Both the position numbers and the translations under genes were made by a program. A stretch of 64,000 nt of DNA from CACIIZ01 sp045565285 (GTDB taxonomy: Bacteria; Pseudomonadota; Alphaproteobacteria; Rhodobacterales; Rhodobacteraceae): NCBI GenBank assembly GCA_045565285.1, contig JBJLFR010000018.1:31237-95236 (forward strand), written 5' to 3'. Of this stretch, positions 8,352 through 17,211 are shown in pieces (the first letter of the stretch is position 1; each line of letters begins with the position of its first letter). A model generated the notes under the pieces. It saw nothing but the letters and a program-made list of their open reading frames with translations, searched no databases and was not told where the DNA came from.

Positions 8352-9041
8352 ATGAGTAAAAAAAAATATTTTAAAGATAAAATTGCTCTTGTAACTGGTT
8401 CTTCTAGGGGGTTCGGTTACGCAGCCGCCTTACAATTAGCAAAAGCAGGAGCTGACCTTATAATTACTGCACGAACTGTCGGAGCATTAGAGACTCTATC
8501 CGATAAAATTCTAAAATACGGTGGGAAAGTTACTGTAGCACCTTTAGATCTAAGAGATCAAAAGCATACACAATTATTTTGTAAAACCCTTTATGAAAAG
8601 TTTGGAAAAATAGACTTTTTTATTCACTCAGCTTTTTTAGCAGTACCAATGGCACCGATTGAAACTCTAGATGAAAAGGATATTTTAAAATATTTTGAAT
8701 CAAATACTTTCTTGACACAAAGAGTGATTAAATTAATTCATCCTTTACTAAAAATACAAAAAGATAGCATTGCTGTTTTTATTCATGACAATACAAAAAA
8801 AAATAATAAAAAATTTTTAGGTGTTCACAATGCAATCCAAGCAGCTTCAAAAGAAATTGTAGAGTCATACTCAAAAGAAACAAGCAGGATTGGACCAAAA
8901 GTATTAATTTTTGAACCTCTATATATGCCCACAAAATCTAGAGCAATAATGTTTCCAGGTGAGGACAAAACAAAATTAAGCTCTTGTGAAAACGAGGCGA
9001 ATAAATTGATTAAATTATTAATACATAAAACTAGAAACTAA
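8352..9041 (+). CDS. SDR-fold protein lacking catalytic residues (probable pseudoenzyme)
   Basis: A 229-residue Rossmann-fold protein of the short-chain dehydrogenase family. The cofactor loop is present (TGSSRGFG, about 16-23). The neighbourhood matches the SDR found after cvpA-purF in many alphaproteobacteria. The active site is eroded. NNAG-type sequence is replaced by HSAF. The catalytic serine block is replaced by FIHDNTKK. The YxxxK motif reads QAASK, keeping only the lysine. The frame is intact, so the protein is probably made, either as a non-catalytic protein or with altered chemistry. Its last 4 nt overlap the convergent der gene. Confidence 0.75.
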   Translation: MSKKKYFKDKIALVTGSSRGFGYAAALQLAKAGADLIITARTVGALETLSDKILKYGGKVTVAPLDLRDQKHTQLFCKTLYEKFGKIDFFIHSAFLAVPMAPIETLDEKDILKYFESNTFLTQRVIKLIHPLLKIQKDSIAVFIHDNTKKNNKKFLGVHNAIQAASKEIVESYSKETSRIGPKVLIFEPLYMPTKSRAIMFPGEDKTKLSSCENEANKLIKLLIHKTRN

Positions 9042-10477
9042 TCCTTAATATAAGGATTATTTCCGACCCTAAAGCTTAGTCTTATAGGAACATTTTTAAA
9101 ACTAAATTGATCTCTTATACTATTGAAAAGAAATCTCCTGTAATTTTCTGGAACATCAAGTCTTGAGGAAAATATTAAAAAATTTGGAGGCCTTGACTTT
9201 ATTTGAGTAATATATCGAAGTTTTAATCTTCTACCCTTTAACATTGGTGGAGGATGCTCTAAAGTTTTAATTTGAAGCCAATTATTTAATTTTGACGTAG
9301 TAAATCTTTTTTCCCAATTCTTTTTAGCTGCAACAATAGTATCCTTAAGTCTCTCAATACCTTCATTTCTTAAAGCAGAGATTGCAACCAAAGAAATATC
9401 CCCAAATTGAGGTAATGATAATTTTATTTTATTTTTTAATTTATTAATTTTTTCTTTTTTATTTTTTTCTAAATCCCATTTATTGAGAACTAAAATTAAA
9501 CATCTACCTTCATTCTCAATTAAATTTATTATTTTTAAATCTTGTGAATCAAATGCTTTTTCGCTGTCCAACAACATAACAACTACTTCAGAAAATTTAA
9601 TAACTTCAATTGATTTACGCACTGATAATTCTTCTAACCCTTTTTGAATTTTACTTATACGCCTCATGCCAGCAGTATCAATTATCTTAAAATCTTCTCC
9701 CATCCAATTCAAATCCACTAAAATAGGATCAGTAGTTGTACCAGACTTTGGACTGGTTACTACTCTTTGTTCCTTCATAATAGTATTTAACAAGGTTGAT
9801 TTTCCAACATTGGGTCTACCAACAATTGCCAATTTTATAGGCTCTTTTTTTGAACTTAACTGTTTGTTAGTGATCAATGATGAATAAGGATCAACAAAAA
9901 AAAAATTTCTTTGTAAATTTGTTTCAGATGAAATTTTTTCATCTTCATTTAATTTAGTTTTTTGTGATTTTAAAAATTTTAATATTCCATTTTTTAAATC
10001 ATCAATCCCTAATCCATGGACTGCAGATATTGGAAAAGAATTTTCTAGGCCTAATGAAAGTGAATCCCAATAACCTTCCATAGTATTTTTGTTATCATGC
10101 TTGTTGCTTATTAGGAAAGTTTTAAAATGAAATTCTCTTAAATAATTAGCAAATTCAATATCGTTATTAGTTAACCCACTTTTTGAATCTACTACAAAAA
10201 GTATTAAATCACAATCTGCTAAAAGATTTTCATTTTTTGACTTTATATCTTTTTGTAAAAATTTTTCTGGTGTTAGCAAATCACAACCGGCAGTATCAAA
10301 TAATCTTACTAATTGATTACTAAGGTAAAAATCATAATATTTAAAATCTCTTGTTGTTCCCGGATTATTATCTGTAATAGATTTAGTCTTATTTAGTAAC
10401 CTATTAAATAAAGTAGATTTACCAACATTAGACCGTCCAATTATTAAAATATTAAATGAGGCCAACTTTTTCACCAA
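9038..10477 (-). CDS. der: Ribosome biogenesis GTPase Der (EngA)
   Basis: Essential GTPase for 50S subunit assembly with two tandem G domains and a C-terminal KH-like domain. The first G domain has GRSNVGKST (about 14-22), DTAG and SNKHD. The second has GRPNVGKSTLLN, DTAGMRR and LNKWD. The end, around KGRRLKLRYITQIKSRPP and NVPIRLSFR, is the characteristic Der KH-like domain. Its 479 residues fit the family. It is followed by no further minus-strand gene, and bamB lies 18 nt upstream, a conserved alphaproteobacterial pairing. Confidence 0.95.
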   Translation of the reverse strand: MVKKLASFNILIIGRSNVGKSTLFNRLLNKTKSITDNNPGTTRDFKYYDFYLSNQLVRLFDTAGCDLLTPEKFLQKDIKSKNENLLADCDLILFVVDSKSGLTNNDIEFANYLREFHFKTFLISNKHDNKNTMEGYWDSLSLGLENSFPISAVHGLGIDDLKNGILKFLKSQKTKLNEDEKISSETNLQRNFFFVDPYSSLITNKQLSSKKEPIKLAIVGRPNVGKSTLLNTIMKEQRVVTSPKSGTTTDPILVDLNWMGEDFKIIDTAGMRRISKIQKGLEELSVRKSIEVIKFSEVVVMLLDSEKAFDSQDLKIINLIENEGRCLILVLNKWDLEKNKKEKINKLKNKIKLSLPQFGDISLVAISALRNEGIERLKDTIVAAKKNWEKRFTTSKLNNWLQIKTLEHPPPMLKGRRLKLRYITQIKSRPPNFLIFSSRLDVPENYRRFLFNSIRDQFSFKNVPIRLSFRVGNNPYIKD

Positions 10478-10494
10478 AAATTAAATGAAGTTTA

Positions 10495-11793
10495 TTAATT
10501 AAAAGCAATAATTTTACCTGATTTAGTAACAACAAATAGTTTATTATGGACTGCAAAAGGCCTATATATAGCCTGACTTCCTAACCTAAATTGAAAAATT
10601 TCTTTACCAGAAGATGGATCAAATTTTCTTAAATATTTATCAGTACCTGTAATCCACAAAAAATTACCAGCTAGAGTTGGTCCAAAAAATTTGTTTTTTG
10701 AAATATTCGAATTTGAAATATTCCTAGACCAAATAACTTTACCACTATTTTCGTCTATTCTAACTAATTTCCCTTTTGTTGAAACCAAAAATAGAGAACC
10801 TCCATTTATTAAAGGAGTGCTATTTGATCCAATTGAAACACTCCATAATTTTCTTCCATTTTTTAAATTTAAGGCTAATAATTGACCAGAAGAGCTGATA
10901 ATAAAAATTTTATTAGATTTGATTACAGGGCTGCCACCAAAATCACCTATTACAGAATAAGCCTCTCCTTTATTACCTTTATCAAAAGATACTCTCCATT
11001 GTTCAGATCCATTATTTGCTCGAACGGCAGTTAGTTGCCCTGAGCTAAAAGGTAAAAGTAATTTATTGTTTTTTAAAGCTGGTGAAACCCCTTTTGACAA
11101 AAGCGTAGGTCTTGTGGCTCCTTCTAAGGTCCAAATCGTTTCACCTTTTTTATCAAGCGCTATAGCTAAATCACTAGCATTTATAATAAAAATTTTATTA
11201 TTAGAATAAATTGGAGCACCTCGAAATGGAGAGTCAAACCTCTTTTTCCATTTAATTGATCCAGTTGAATCAATAGAAAAAATTTCCCCAAACCCCGTAG
11301 CTACGAATAAATTATCTTTATGGATTAAAATACCACCTGAATGATGAGTGTCCTGATTTTTTTCTGAAGTGGGGGCTAGATTTTTAACCCATTTTATTTG
11401 ACCATCAAGATTTAAAGAATGGAGATTAGCCCTACCATCCAGTATGTAAATATTTTTACTTGAAAAAATAGGGGCAGATATACTACCTCTAATTTTAATC
11501 CTAGTTTCCCATAATTTAGTTAATGGAGTTTCAAATTTTGAATGTTCCAATAGATGAGTTGGTCCATTTTCTACTTGTTGCTGAGATTTAATACTTTTTT
11601 GAGGACTTAATTCAATATTTTTATCATTGTTTGTTAAATATGTTTCCATTTCTTGTTGATACAAATCTAACCGCTCCCCCTCAATATTTTTATTATTAAA
11701 ACAAGATAATAAAGGAAAACACAAAATAAAAAGTAATAATTTCAATGCACTAGAGGATAATTTATATTTTTTTTTAAAATATAGCAAATTCAT
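10495..11793 (-). CDS. bamB: Outer-membrane assembly lipoprotein BamB (PQQ/beta-propeller repeats)
   Basis: The N-terminus has a signal sequence ending in a lipobox (FPLLSCFNN), so the mature protein should be lipidated at that cysteine and sent to the outer membrane. The rest consists of repeated PQQ-like blades (for example GQIKWVKNL, GSIKWKKRF, GSEQWRVSF, GRKLWSVSI, GKVIWSRNI) forming a beta-propeller. BamB is a BAM-complex accessory factor. The TPR protein upstream and der downstream give the conserved TPR-bamB-der order. Confidence 0.9.
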   Translation of the reverse strand: MNLLYFKKKYKLSSSALKLLLFILCFPLLSCFNNKNIEGERLDLYQQEMETYLTNNDKNIELSPQKSIKSQQQVENGPTHLLEHSKFETPLTKLWETRIKIRGSISAPIFSSKNIYILDGRANLHSLNLDGQIKWVKNLAPTSEKNQDTHHSGGILIHKDNLFVATGFGEIFSIDSTGSIKWKKRFDSPFRGAPIYSNNKIFIINASDLAIALDKKGETIWTLEGATRPTLLSKGVSPALKNNKLLLPFSSGQLTAVRANNGSEQWRVSFDKGNKGEAYSVIGDFGGSPVIKSNKIFIISSSGQLLALNLKNGRKLWSVSIGSNSTPLINGGSLFLVSTKGKLVRIDENSGKVIWSRNISNSNISKNKFFGPTLAGNFLWITGTDKYLRKFDPSSGKEIFQFRLGSQAIYRPFAVHNKLFVVTKSGKIIAFN

Positions 11794-11833
11794 TAATTAA
11801 ATTCTCATTTGTTTTACTTTTTTTCAGATTTAT

Positions 11834-12475
11834 TCATTTGATAAGAGTTTCTAAAATAATTTTTAAATTTTTAAGCCTATTATTTAGTGAAAATGAATTT
11901 GATAATTCTGGTTGTACAATGTTAATTTCTTGCAATGCTTCTTTAAATAAACCTTTTTCTAAATATAAATCAATTTTTCCTTCCACAGCTAATAACCTAA
12001 AGGGTTTATCCGGACCAGAAAGCTCATTTAAAATTTGAAACTTTTCATCATAAGTACTATTACCAAGATAAAATTGATAAAATAACGATAAATCTCTTAA
12101 AACTTGAGGAGAATTTTCATTGTTTTCAATATTTTTTAAATATAGTAATTTCTTTTCTATATTATTTTCATTATCAAGAAATATTGGACTTAATGCAGCT
12201 AAAATACTTCCTGGTTTATTTTGTTCGATATAAGCGATATATTCATCAAAATTTTGATCTTCAGAAATTTTTTTAAATGCTAAATTTAACTCATCACCAT
12301 TCAGTTGGTAATTAATTTTTTCATTATTTTTTTTCCACTCATTAAAAGCCACAGCAGAAATAATTAATACGATGAAAACAATACCAAACCATAAATATTT
12401 TTTTAAATATTTAAAAAGTTTATCACGACGAACTTCTTCACTTACTTCCTTTATAAATGAATCATTTAAACTCAA
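11834..12475 (-). CDS. YfgM-like membrane-anchored TPR protein
   Basis: A 213-residue protein with a short cytosolic N-terminus rich in charged residues (about 1-22), one membrane segment (about 28-44, IVFIVLIISAVAFNEW) and a periplasmic helical domain consistent with tetratricopeptide repeats. This is the arrangement of the TPR_21/YfgM family. These proteins associate with the Sec translocon and periplasmic chaperones in enterobacteria. Position upstream of bamB and der supports the family assignment. Confidence 0.78.
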   Translation of the reverse strand: MSLNDSFIKEVSEEVRRDKLFKYLKKYLWFGIVFIVLIISAVAFNEWKKNNEKINYQLNGDELNLAFKKISEDQNFDEYIAYIEQNKPGSILAALSPIFLDNENNIEKKLLYLKNIENNENSPQVLRDLSLFYQFYLGNSTYDEKFQILNELSGPDKPFRLLAVEGKIDLYLEKGLFKEALQEINIVQPELSNSFSLNNRLKNLKIILETLIK

Positions 12476-12682
12476 TATAAAATCTCCTAATTAAAAAGTA
12501 TTAATTTAACTGTATCTTCGTTCAAAAACTATAAATAAATGTTGAAATCTACTAGAATTAATCAAATAAACATCTAAATATAAATTAAGTGATAGATACC
12601 TAAGAAATCAAGTTTGTCTACAATTAAATTATAAAATCATAAATGTAAAAGAATTAAAATTATTAATAAGGAATTTTAACTA

Positions 12683-12718
12683 ATGACAACTCAACTATTT
12701 GGCCTGTTTTATTTATGA
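12683..12718 (+). CDS. Possible 11-residue leader peptide overlapping the efflux adaptor start
   Basis: An ATG at 12683 preceded by AAGGAA (12668-12673, 9-nt spacing) opens an 11-codon frame, MTTQLFGLFYL, whose TGA overlaps the ATG of the efflux adaptor gene (ATGA at 12715-12718). The adaptor ATG itself has no obvious Shine-Dalgarno sequence. The layout suggests that translation of the leader delivers ribosomes to the adaptor start. It is too short to test by homology and could be coincidental. Confidence 0.4.
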   Translation: MTTQLFGLFYL

Positions 12719-13818
12719 AATTAATTTCAATATTTGTAGCAGTTATAGTAGCATTTTCATTATATTTTTTAATAGTTGATCGAAAATCTCTTATCATTTT
12801 TCTTGAAAGGTTTCAAAGTAAAGAAAATGTAACCACAATTTCAAATAAAAATAATGAAAGCTTAGAAAGTACAATTTCTAAAAAAGAATTACCCTTTGTA
12901 ATTGTAAAAAAATCAGTAGCAGAACAAACTGAAAATATACTTATACTTAGAGGGCGTACTGAGGCAATCAGAAAAGTAGAGGTGAGGGCTGAGGTTAATG
13001 GAGGAGTAATTTCTAAACCAAGGCTAAAAGGATCCAGAATTCTTGAAAATGAGACATTATGTGAGATAGCTGCTGGTACGAGATATGTAACACTAAATGA
13101 AGCAAAAATGAGGCTATTAGAAGCCGAAAAAAAATCAAATGTAGTACAATCATTAGGGGAAAAAGGTTACAGTACTGAAACTAATAAATTGACTCAAAAA
13201 ACAATTTTAGAAGCTGCCAAAGCTTCACTAGCAAGAGCAGAGTATGAAATATCCAAGTTGATAATAAAAGCTCCTTTCCCTGGTATTTTGGAGGACAATA
13301 CTGCTGAACTTGGGAGTTATTTAAATATGGGTTCTTTATGTGGAACTATAATTGATTTAAGTAAAATAAAGTTAATTGGGTATATTCCAGAGCTAAAAAT
13401 TAGGGAAATCTCTTTAGGTTCTAAAGCTTATGGAACTACTGTTTCTGGATTTTCTACTCAAGGAACAGTGAATTTTATTTCAAAACAAGCTGATCTTATT
13501 ACTAAAACTTTTAGGGTTGAAATATTAGCAGATAATTATGAAGAACTTATTAGAGACGGAGAAACGGTAGAAATTAGTATTAACTTAGAAAATAATAAAG
13601 CTCATTTATTACCTCAGTCTGTACTTACCCTTAATGACGAAGGTCAAATAGGAGTAAGAGCAGTAATTAATAATTATGTAGATTTCTTCAAAGTTAATAT
13701 TTTAAGAGATCAGGAAAACGGTTTACTTGTCACCGGGTTACCTGAAAAAATAGATGTAATTACAGTAGGTCAAGAATTCGTATTAAGTGGACAAAAAGTT
13801 AATATTTCATATGAGTAG
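12715..13818 (+). CDS. RND efflux periplasmic adaptor (HlyD/MFP family)
   Basis: A 367-residue protein with an N-terminal membrane anchor (about 3-22). The adaptor core follows: VEVRAEVNGGVI (first lipoyl half), a helical hairpin with ARAEYEISKLIIKAPFPGILE (second lipoyl half), then beta-barrel and membrane-proximal domains. It bridges the RND pump and an outer-membrane channel. It is separated from the RND gene by 3 nt. No outer-membrane factor gene is nearby. Substrate cannot be predicted from the sequence. Confidence 0.9.
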   Translation: MKLISIFVAVIVAFSLYFLIVDRKSLIIFLERFQSKENVTTISNKNNESLESTISKKELPFVIVKKSVAEQTENILILRGRTEAIRKVEVRAEVNGGVISKPRLKGSRILENETLCEIAAGTRYVTLNEAKMRLLEAEKKSNVVQSLGEKGYSTETNKLTQKTILEAAKASLARAEYEISKLIIKAPFPGILEDNTAELGSYLNMGSLCGTIIDLSKIKLIGYIPELKIREISLGSKAYGTTVSGFSTQGTVNFISKQADLITKTFRVEILADNYEELIRDGETVEISINLENNKAHLLPQSVLTLNDEGQIGVRAVINNYVDFFKVNILRDQENGLLVTGLPEKIDVITVGQEFVLSGQKVNISYE

Positions 13819-13821
13819 ATA

Positions 13822-16800
13822 ATGAAGAATATAGTAGATTGGGCTGGCCAAAGAGCAAGAATGGTTCTATTCTTTGTGGTTTTATCACTGATTGCTGGTT
13901 TAAATTCCTACTTCAATCTACCTAAAGAAGGTGAGCCAGATATAGAAATCCCAGTAGTTTTTATTTCTGTTCCTTTCCAAGGTATATCTGCTGAAGATAG
14001 TGAAGCTTTATTAGTCAAACCCCTAGAAAAAGAATTATCTGAACTTAAAGGTTTGAAGAATATGTCTTCAACCGCTGCAGAAAGTTATGCAGGCGTGTTT
14101 TTAGAATTTGATTATGGTTGGGATAGAGAGGCAACATTAGCTGATATAAGAGATAAAACTAATAAAGCAGAAAGCAACTTCCCTGATGGTGCTGATCAAT
14201 ATTCAATAAATGAAATTAATTTTTCCGAATTTCCAATAGTTATAGTGACAGTATCTGGGAATATTCCTGAAAGAACATTAACTAAAGTAGCCAAAGAACT
14301 ACAGGATGTAATTGAGACAGTCCCTACTGTGTTAGAAGCTGGTTTATCAGGTGTAAGAGAGGAGGTTGTGGAAGTTATAATAGATCCATTAAAGCTTGAA
14401 TTATATAACATAACAGCAGGTGAATTGTATCAAATTGTAAACAATAATAATAAACTTATTGCCGCAGGTGATGTAGAAGTTGGAACTGGATCTTATGGTA
14501 TAAAAATTCCGTCAAGTTTTAAAACAACTAATGATGTTTATAACCTTCCTATAAAAAAAAATGGGGATAGGTTAGTTAATCTTGGTGACGTAGCTGAAAT
14601 TAGACTGACTTTTAAAGATAGAACTGGAATGGCTAGATTTAATGGCAAAACTACTATGGCAATTCAAGTTATTAAAAGAAAAGGATCTAACCTAATTCAA
14701 ACAGTTGCTGATGTGAAAAAAATTGTTAACGAATATAAAGAAACATGGCCTCCCCTCCTTCAAAATAATTTAAAAATTAACTTTTCATTAGATAATTCTA
14801 AACAAGTAAAAGGGATGGTTGATTCACTTGAGTCTGCAGTTTTAACTGCAATTGCTTTAGTAATGATTGTAGTCTTAGCTTCACTAGGTACTAGATCTGC
14901 ATTATTAGTCGGTTTTGCTATACCTATGTCTTTTATGCTAACCTTTGCGCTGCTCGCTGTTTTTAATATCTCAATTTCTAATATTGTTATGTTTGGCTTA
15001 ATTTTAGCAGTTGGAATGTTAGTTGATGGAGCCATTATTGTTGTTGAATATGCAGATAGAGAGATAAAAAGAAACGTAGGTCCAATGCGAGCTTATTCAG
15101 CAGCTGCAAAGAGAATGTTTTGGCCAATTATTTCATCTACAGCAACAACACTTTGTGCCTTTTTACCTATGTTATTTTGGCCAGGTGTAGCTGGACAATT
15201 TATGGGAAATCTGCCTGTAACTATCATTTTTGTTCTTTCCGCATCATTAATAGTAGTGCTAATTTATTTACCCGTTGTAGGAGGGGTAACAGGGAGAATT
15301 TCAAGAAAAATGAATTATATAGCAGAAGAAATAAACAAAGTAATGTCGTTTTATTTCAGAATAATAATTTTTATAATTATCATATTTTTATCATTTTTTA
15401 CTGCCTATTATTTACTAATTTCACTTTTTATTAAAACTAATAACATAGCGTCTCTAGCATTTATCTCTATCTTTTTTTTAGAATGTATTTCGTTGTCAAT
15501 TCTAACTTCTTCTTTCAAAGTAAAAAAAGAAAATGAAATTTATGAATATAGAAGAACTTTTCTTGGAAAAGTCTACTTCTTTTTGATAGGTAATCCAGTA
15601 ATGCCGATCATAACTGTATTGATGAGTATAATTATTATTTTTTTGATTATTCAAACTTTTAAACAAAACAGTAAAGGAGTAGAGTTTTTTGTAGAAACAG
15701 AATTTGAGCAGGCAGTAGCACATGTAAGAGCAAGAGGAAATTTATCAATCTCTGAAAAAGATAGATTAGTAAAAATGGTTGAAAATGAAATCTTAGGGGT
15801 TGAAGGGGTTGAAGCAGTTTTTGCCTTTACTGGCCCTGGTGGCTTTACTAATGCTGATGGTATTGGTGACGCAAAGCCAATTGATACCATTGGTGGAATA
15901 CAAATTGAATTATCCGCTTGGAATAAGAGAAAACCAGGTAAAGAAATAATTGAAGAAATTAATTTAAAACTAAAAAAATTACCTGGTGTAAAAGCACAAA
16001 TTTCTGAGCAAATAAGAGGTCCTTCTTCACCTAAACCTGTTTTTATTAGAATTTCAGGTACAAATAGAATTAAATTATTAGAAGCTGCCCAATTAATTAG
16101 GAATAAATTAGAATCTAACCCTGCTTTAAAAGATGTTGGAGATACCAGACCTTTGCCTGGAATAGATTGGCAGTTTGACGTTGATGTAGCAGCTACAGGA
16201 ATATATGGAACAGATGTAGCAACAATAGGTGGTATTATACAATTAGTAACAAAGGGTATAAACTTAGGTAATATGAGAACTGAAGACTCTGATGAAGAAC
16301 TTGAAATAAGAGTTCGTTTTCCTGAAAAAGATCGATTATTATCTACTATAGATAATTTAAAAGTAAGAACAAGTATTGGATTAGTCCCTTTAACTAATCT
16401 AATTAGTAGAAAACCTGTACCAAAAATTGATAATATTTCTAGGGTAAATAAATCAAGAATTTTTGATATTTCAGCCGATGTAAAAGATGGTGAAAATGCT
16501 AATGAACAAATTGCTAAGATTGAAGAATGGCTTAATATTGATGATCCACTTCCAAAAGAAGTAGATTGGAGTTTTACGGGGGAAGCTAATGACCAGGCTG
16601 AAAGCCAAGCCTTTTTAACTGTAGCTTTTAGTGGGGCACTTGGTTTAATGTTTGTAATTTTACTTGCACAATTTAATAGTTTTTATAATTCTATTTTAGT
16701 TCTTCTTGCAGTTATTATGTCAACTATTGGAGTATTAATTGGTATGCTCATTATGAATCAAACTTTTTCAGTAATTATGACAGGAACAGGGATAGTAGCT

Positions 16801-17202
16801 TTGGCAGGAATTGTAGTTAATAATAATATTGTTCTGATAGATACTTATCAGCAATACATAACTTCAATGAATAAGATTGAAGCAATTATCAGAACTGTTG
16901 AAGACCGTATTCGTCCTGTTTTGTTAACAACTATAACTACGATGGCAGGTTTAACTCCAATGATGTTTGGATTATCCTTAGATTTTCAAAATGGAGGTTA
17001 TACATTAAATGAACCTACAGTAACATGGTGGAAGCAGTTAGCTACAGCTATAGTTTTTGGTTTAGGTTTCGCAACAATACTAACTCTTTTATTAACCCCT
17101 ACCCTTTTAGCATTAAGGTATTGGTGGGTAACTTTATTAAAATTAATTATAAGTAAAATTATAAGAAATAATTTCGATAAAAAATCAGTTCCAGCTGAAT
17201 AA
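13822..17202 (+). CDS. RND family efflux transporter permease
   Basis: Proton-driven inner-membrane pump of the AcrB/HAE1-like superfamily. TM1 is followed by a periplasmic porter domain (EGEPDIEIPVV, ISAEDSEALLVKPLE). The TM2-TM6 block contains GLILAVGMLVDGAIIVVE, the TM4 motif with the proton-relay Asp. The second half contains GIVALAGIVVNNNIVLID. Length is 1126 residues, longer than the usual 1020-1050. The excess lies between TM6 and TM7, where two additional hydrophobic stretches occur (about 508-535 and 540-560). Co-transcribed with the adaptor upstream. Confidence 0.92.
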   Translation: MKNIVDWAGQRARMVLFFVVLSLIAGLNSYFNLPKEGEPDIEIPVVFISVPFQGISAEDSEALLVKPLEKELSELKGLKNMSSTAAESYAGVFLEFDYGWDREATLADIRDKTNKAESNFPDGADQYSINEINFSEFPIVIVTVSGNIPERTLTKVAKELQDVIETVPTVLEAGLSGVREEVVEVIIDPLKLELYNITAGELYQIVNNNNKLIAAGDVEVGTGSYGIKIPSSFKTTNDVYNLPIKKNGDRLVNLGDVAEIRLTFKDRTGMARFNGKTTMAIQVIKRKGSNLIQTVADVKKIVNEYKETWPPLLQNNLKINFSLDNSKQVKGMVDSLESAVLTAIALVMIVVLASLGTRSALLVGFAIPMSFMLTFALLAVFNISISNIVMFGLILAVGMLVDGAIIVVEYADREIKRNVGPMRAYSAAAKRMFWPIISSTATTLCAFLPMLFWPGVAGQFMGNLPVTIIFVLSASLIVVLIYLPVVGGVTGRISRKMNYIAEEINKVMSFYFRIIIFIIIIFLSFFTAYYLLISLFIKTNNIASLAFISIFFLECISLSILTSSFKVKKENEIYEYRRTFLGKVYFFLIGNPVMPIITVLMSIIIIFLIIQTFKQNSKGVEFFVETEFEQAVAHVRARGNLSISEKDRLVKMVENEILGVEGVEAVFAFTGPGGFTNADGIGDAKPIDTIGGIQIELSAWNKRKPGKEIIEEINLKLKKLPGVKAQISEQIRGPSSPKPVFIRISGTNRIKLLEAAQLIRNKLESNPALKDVGDTRPLPGIDWQFDVDVAATGIYGTDVATIGGIIQLVTKGINLGNMRTEDSDEELEIRVRFPEKDRLLSTIDNLKVRTSIGLVPLTNLISRKPVPKIDNISRVNKSRIFDISADVKDGENANEQIAKIEEWLNIDDPLPKEVDWSFTGEANDQAESQAFLTVAFSGALGLMFVILLAQFNSFYNSILVLLAVIMSTIGVLIGMLIMNQTFSVIMTGTGIVALAGIVVNNNIVLIDTYQQYITSMNKIEAIIRTVEDRIRPVLLTTITTMAGLTPMMFGLSLDFQNGGYTLNEPTVTWWKQLATAIVFGLGFATILTLLLTPTLLALRYWWVTLLKLIISKIIRNNFDKKSVPAE

Positions 17203-17211
17203 AAATTACGC

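Noticed and set aside
15502..15723. Minus-strand open frame within the RND gene
   Set aside because: Lies entirely opposite the RND coding sequence; low-complexity Tyr/Phe/Asn product.
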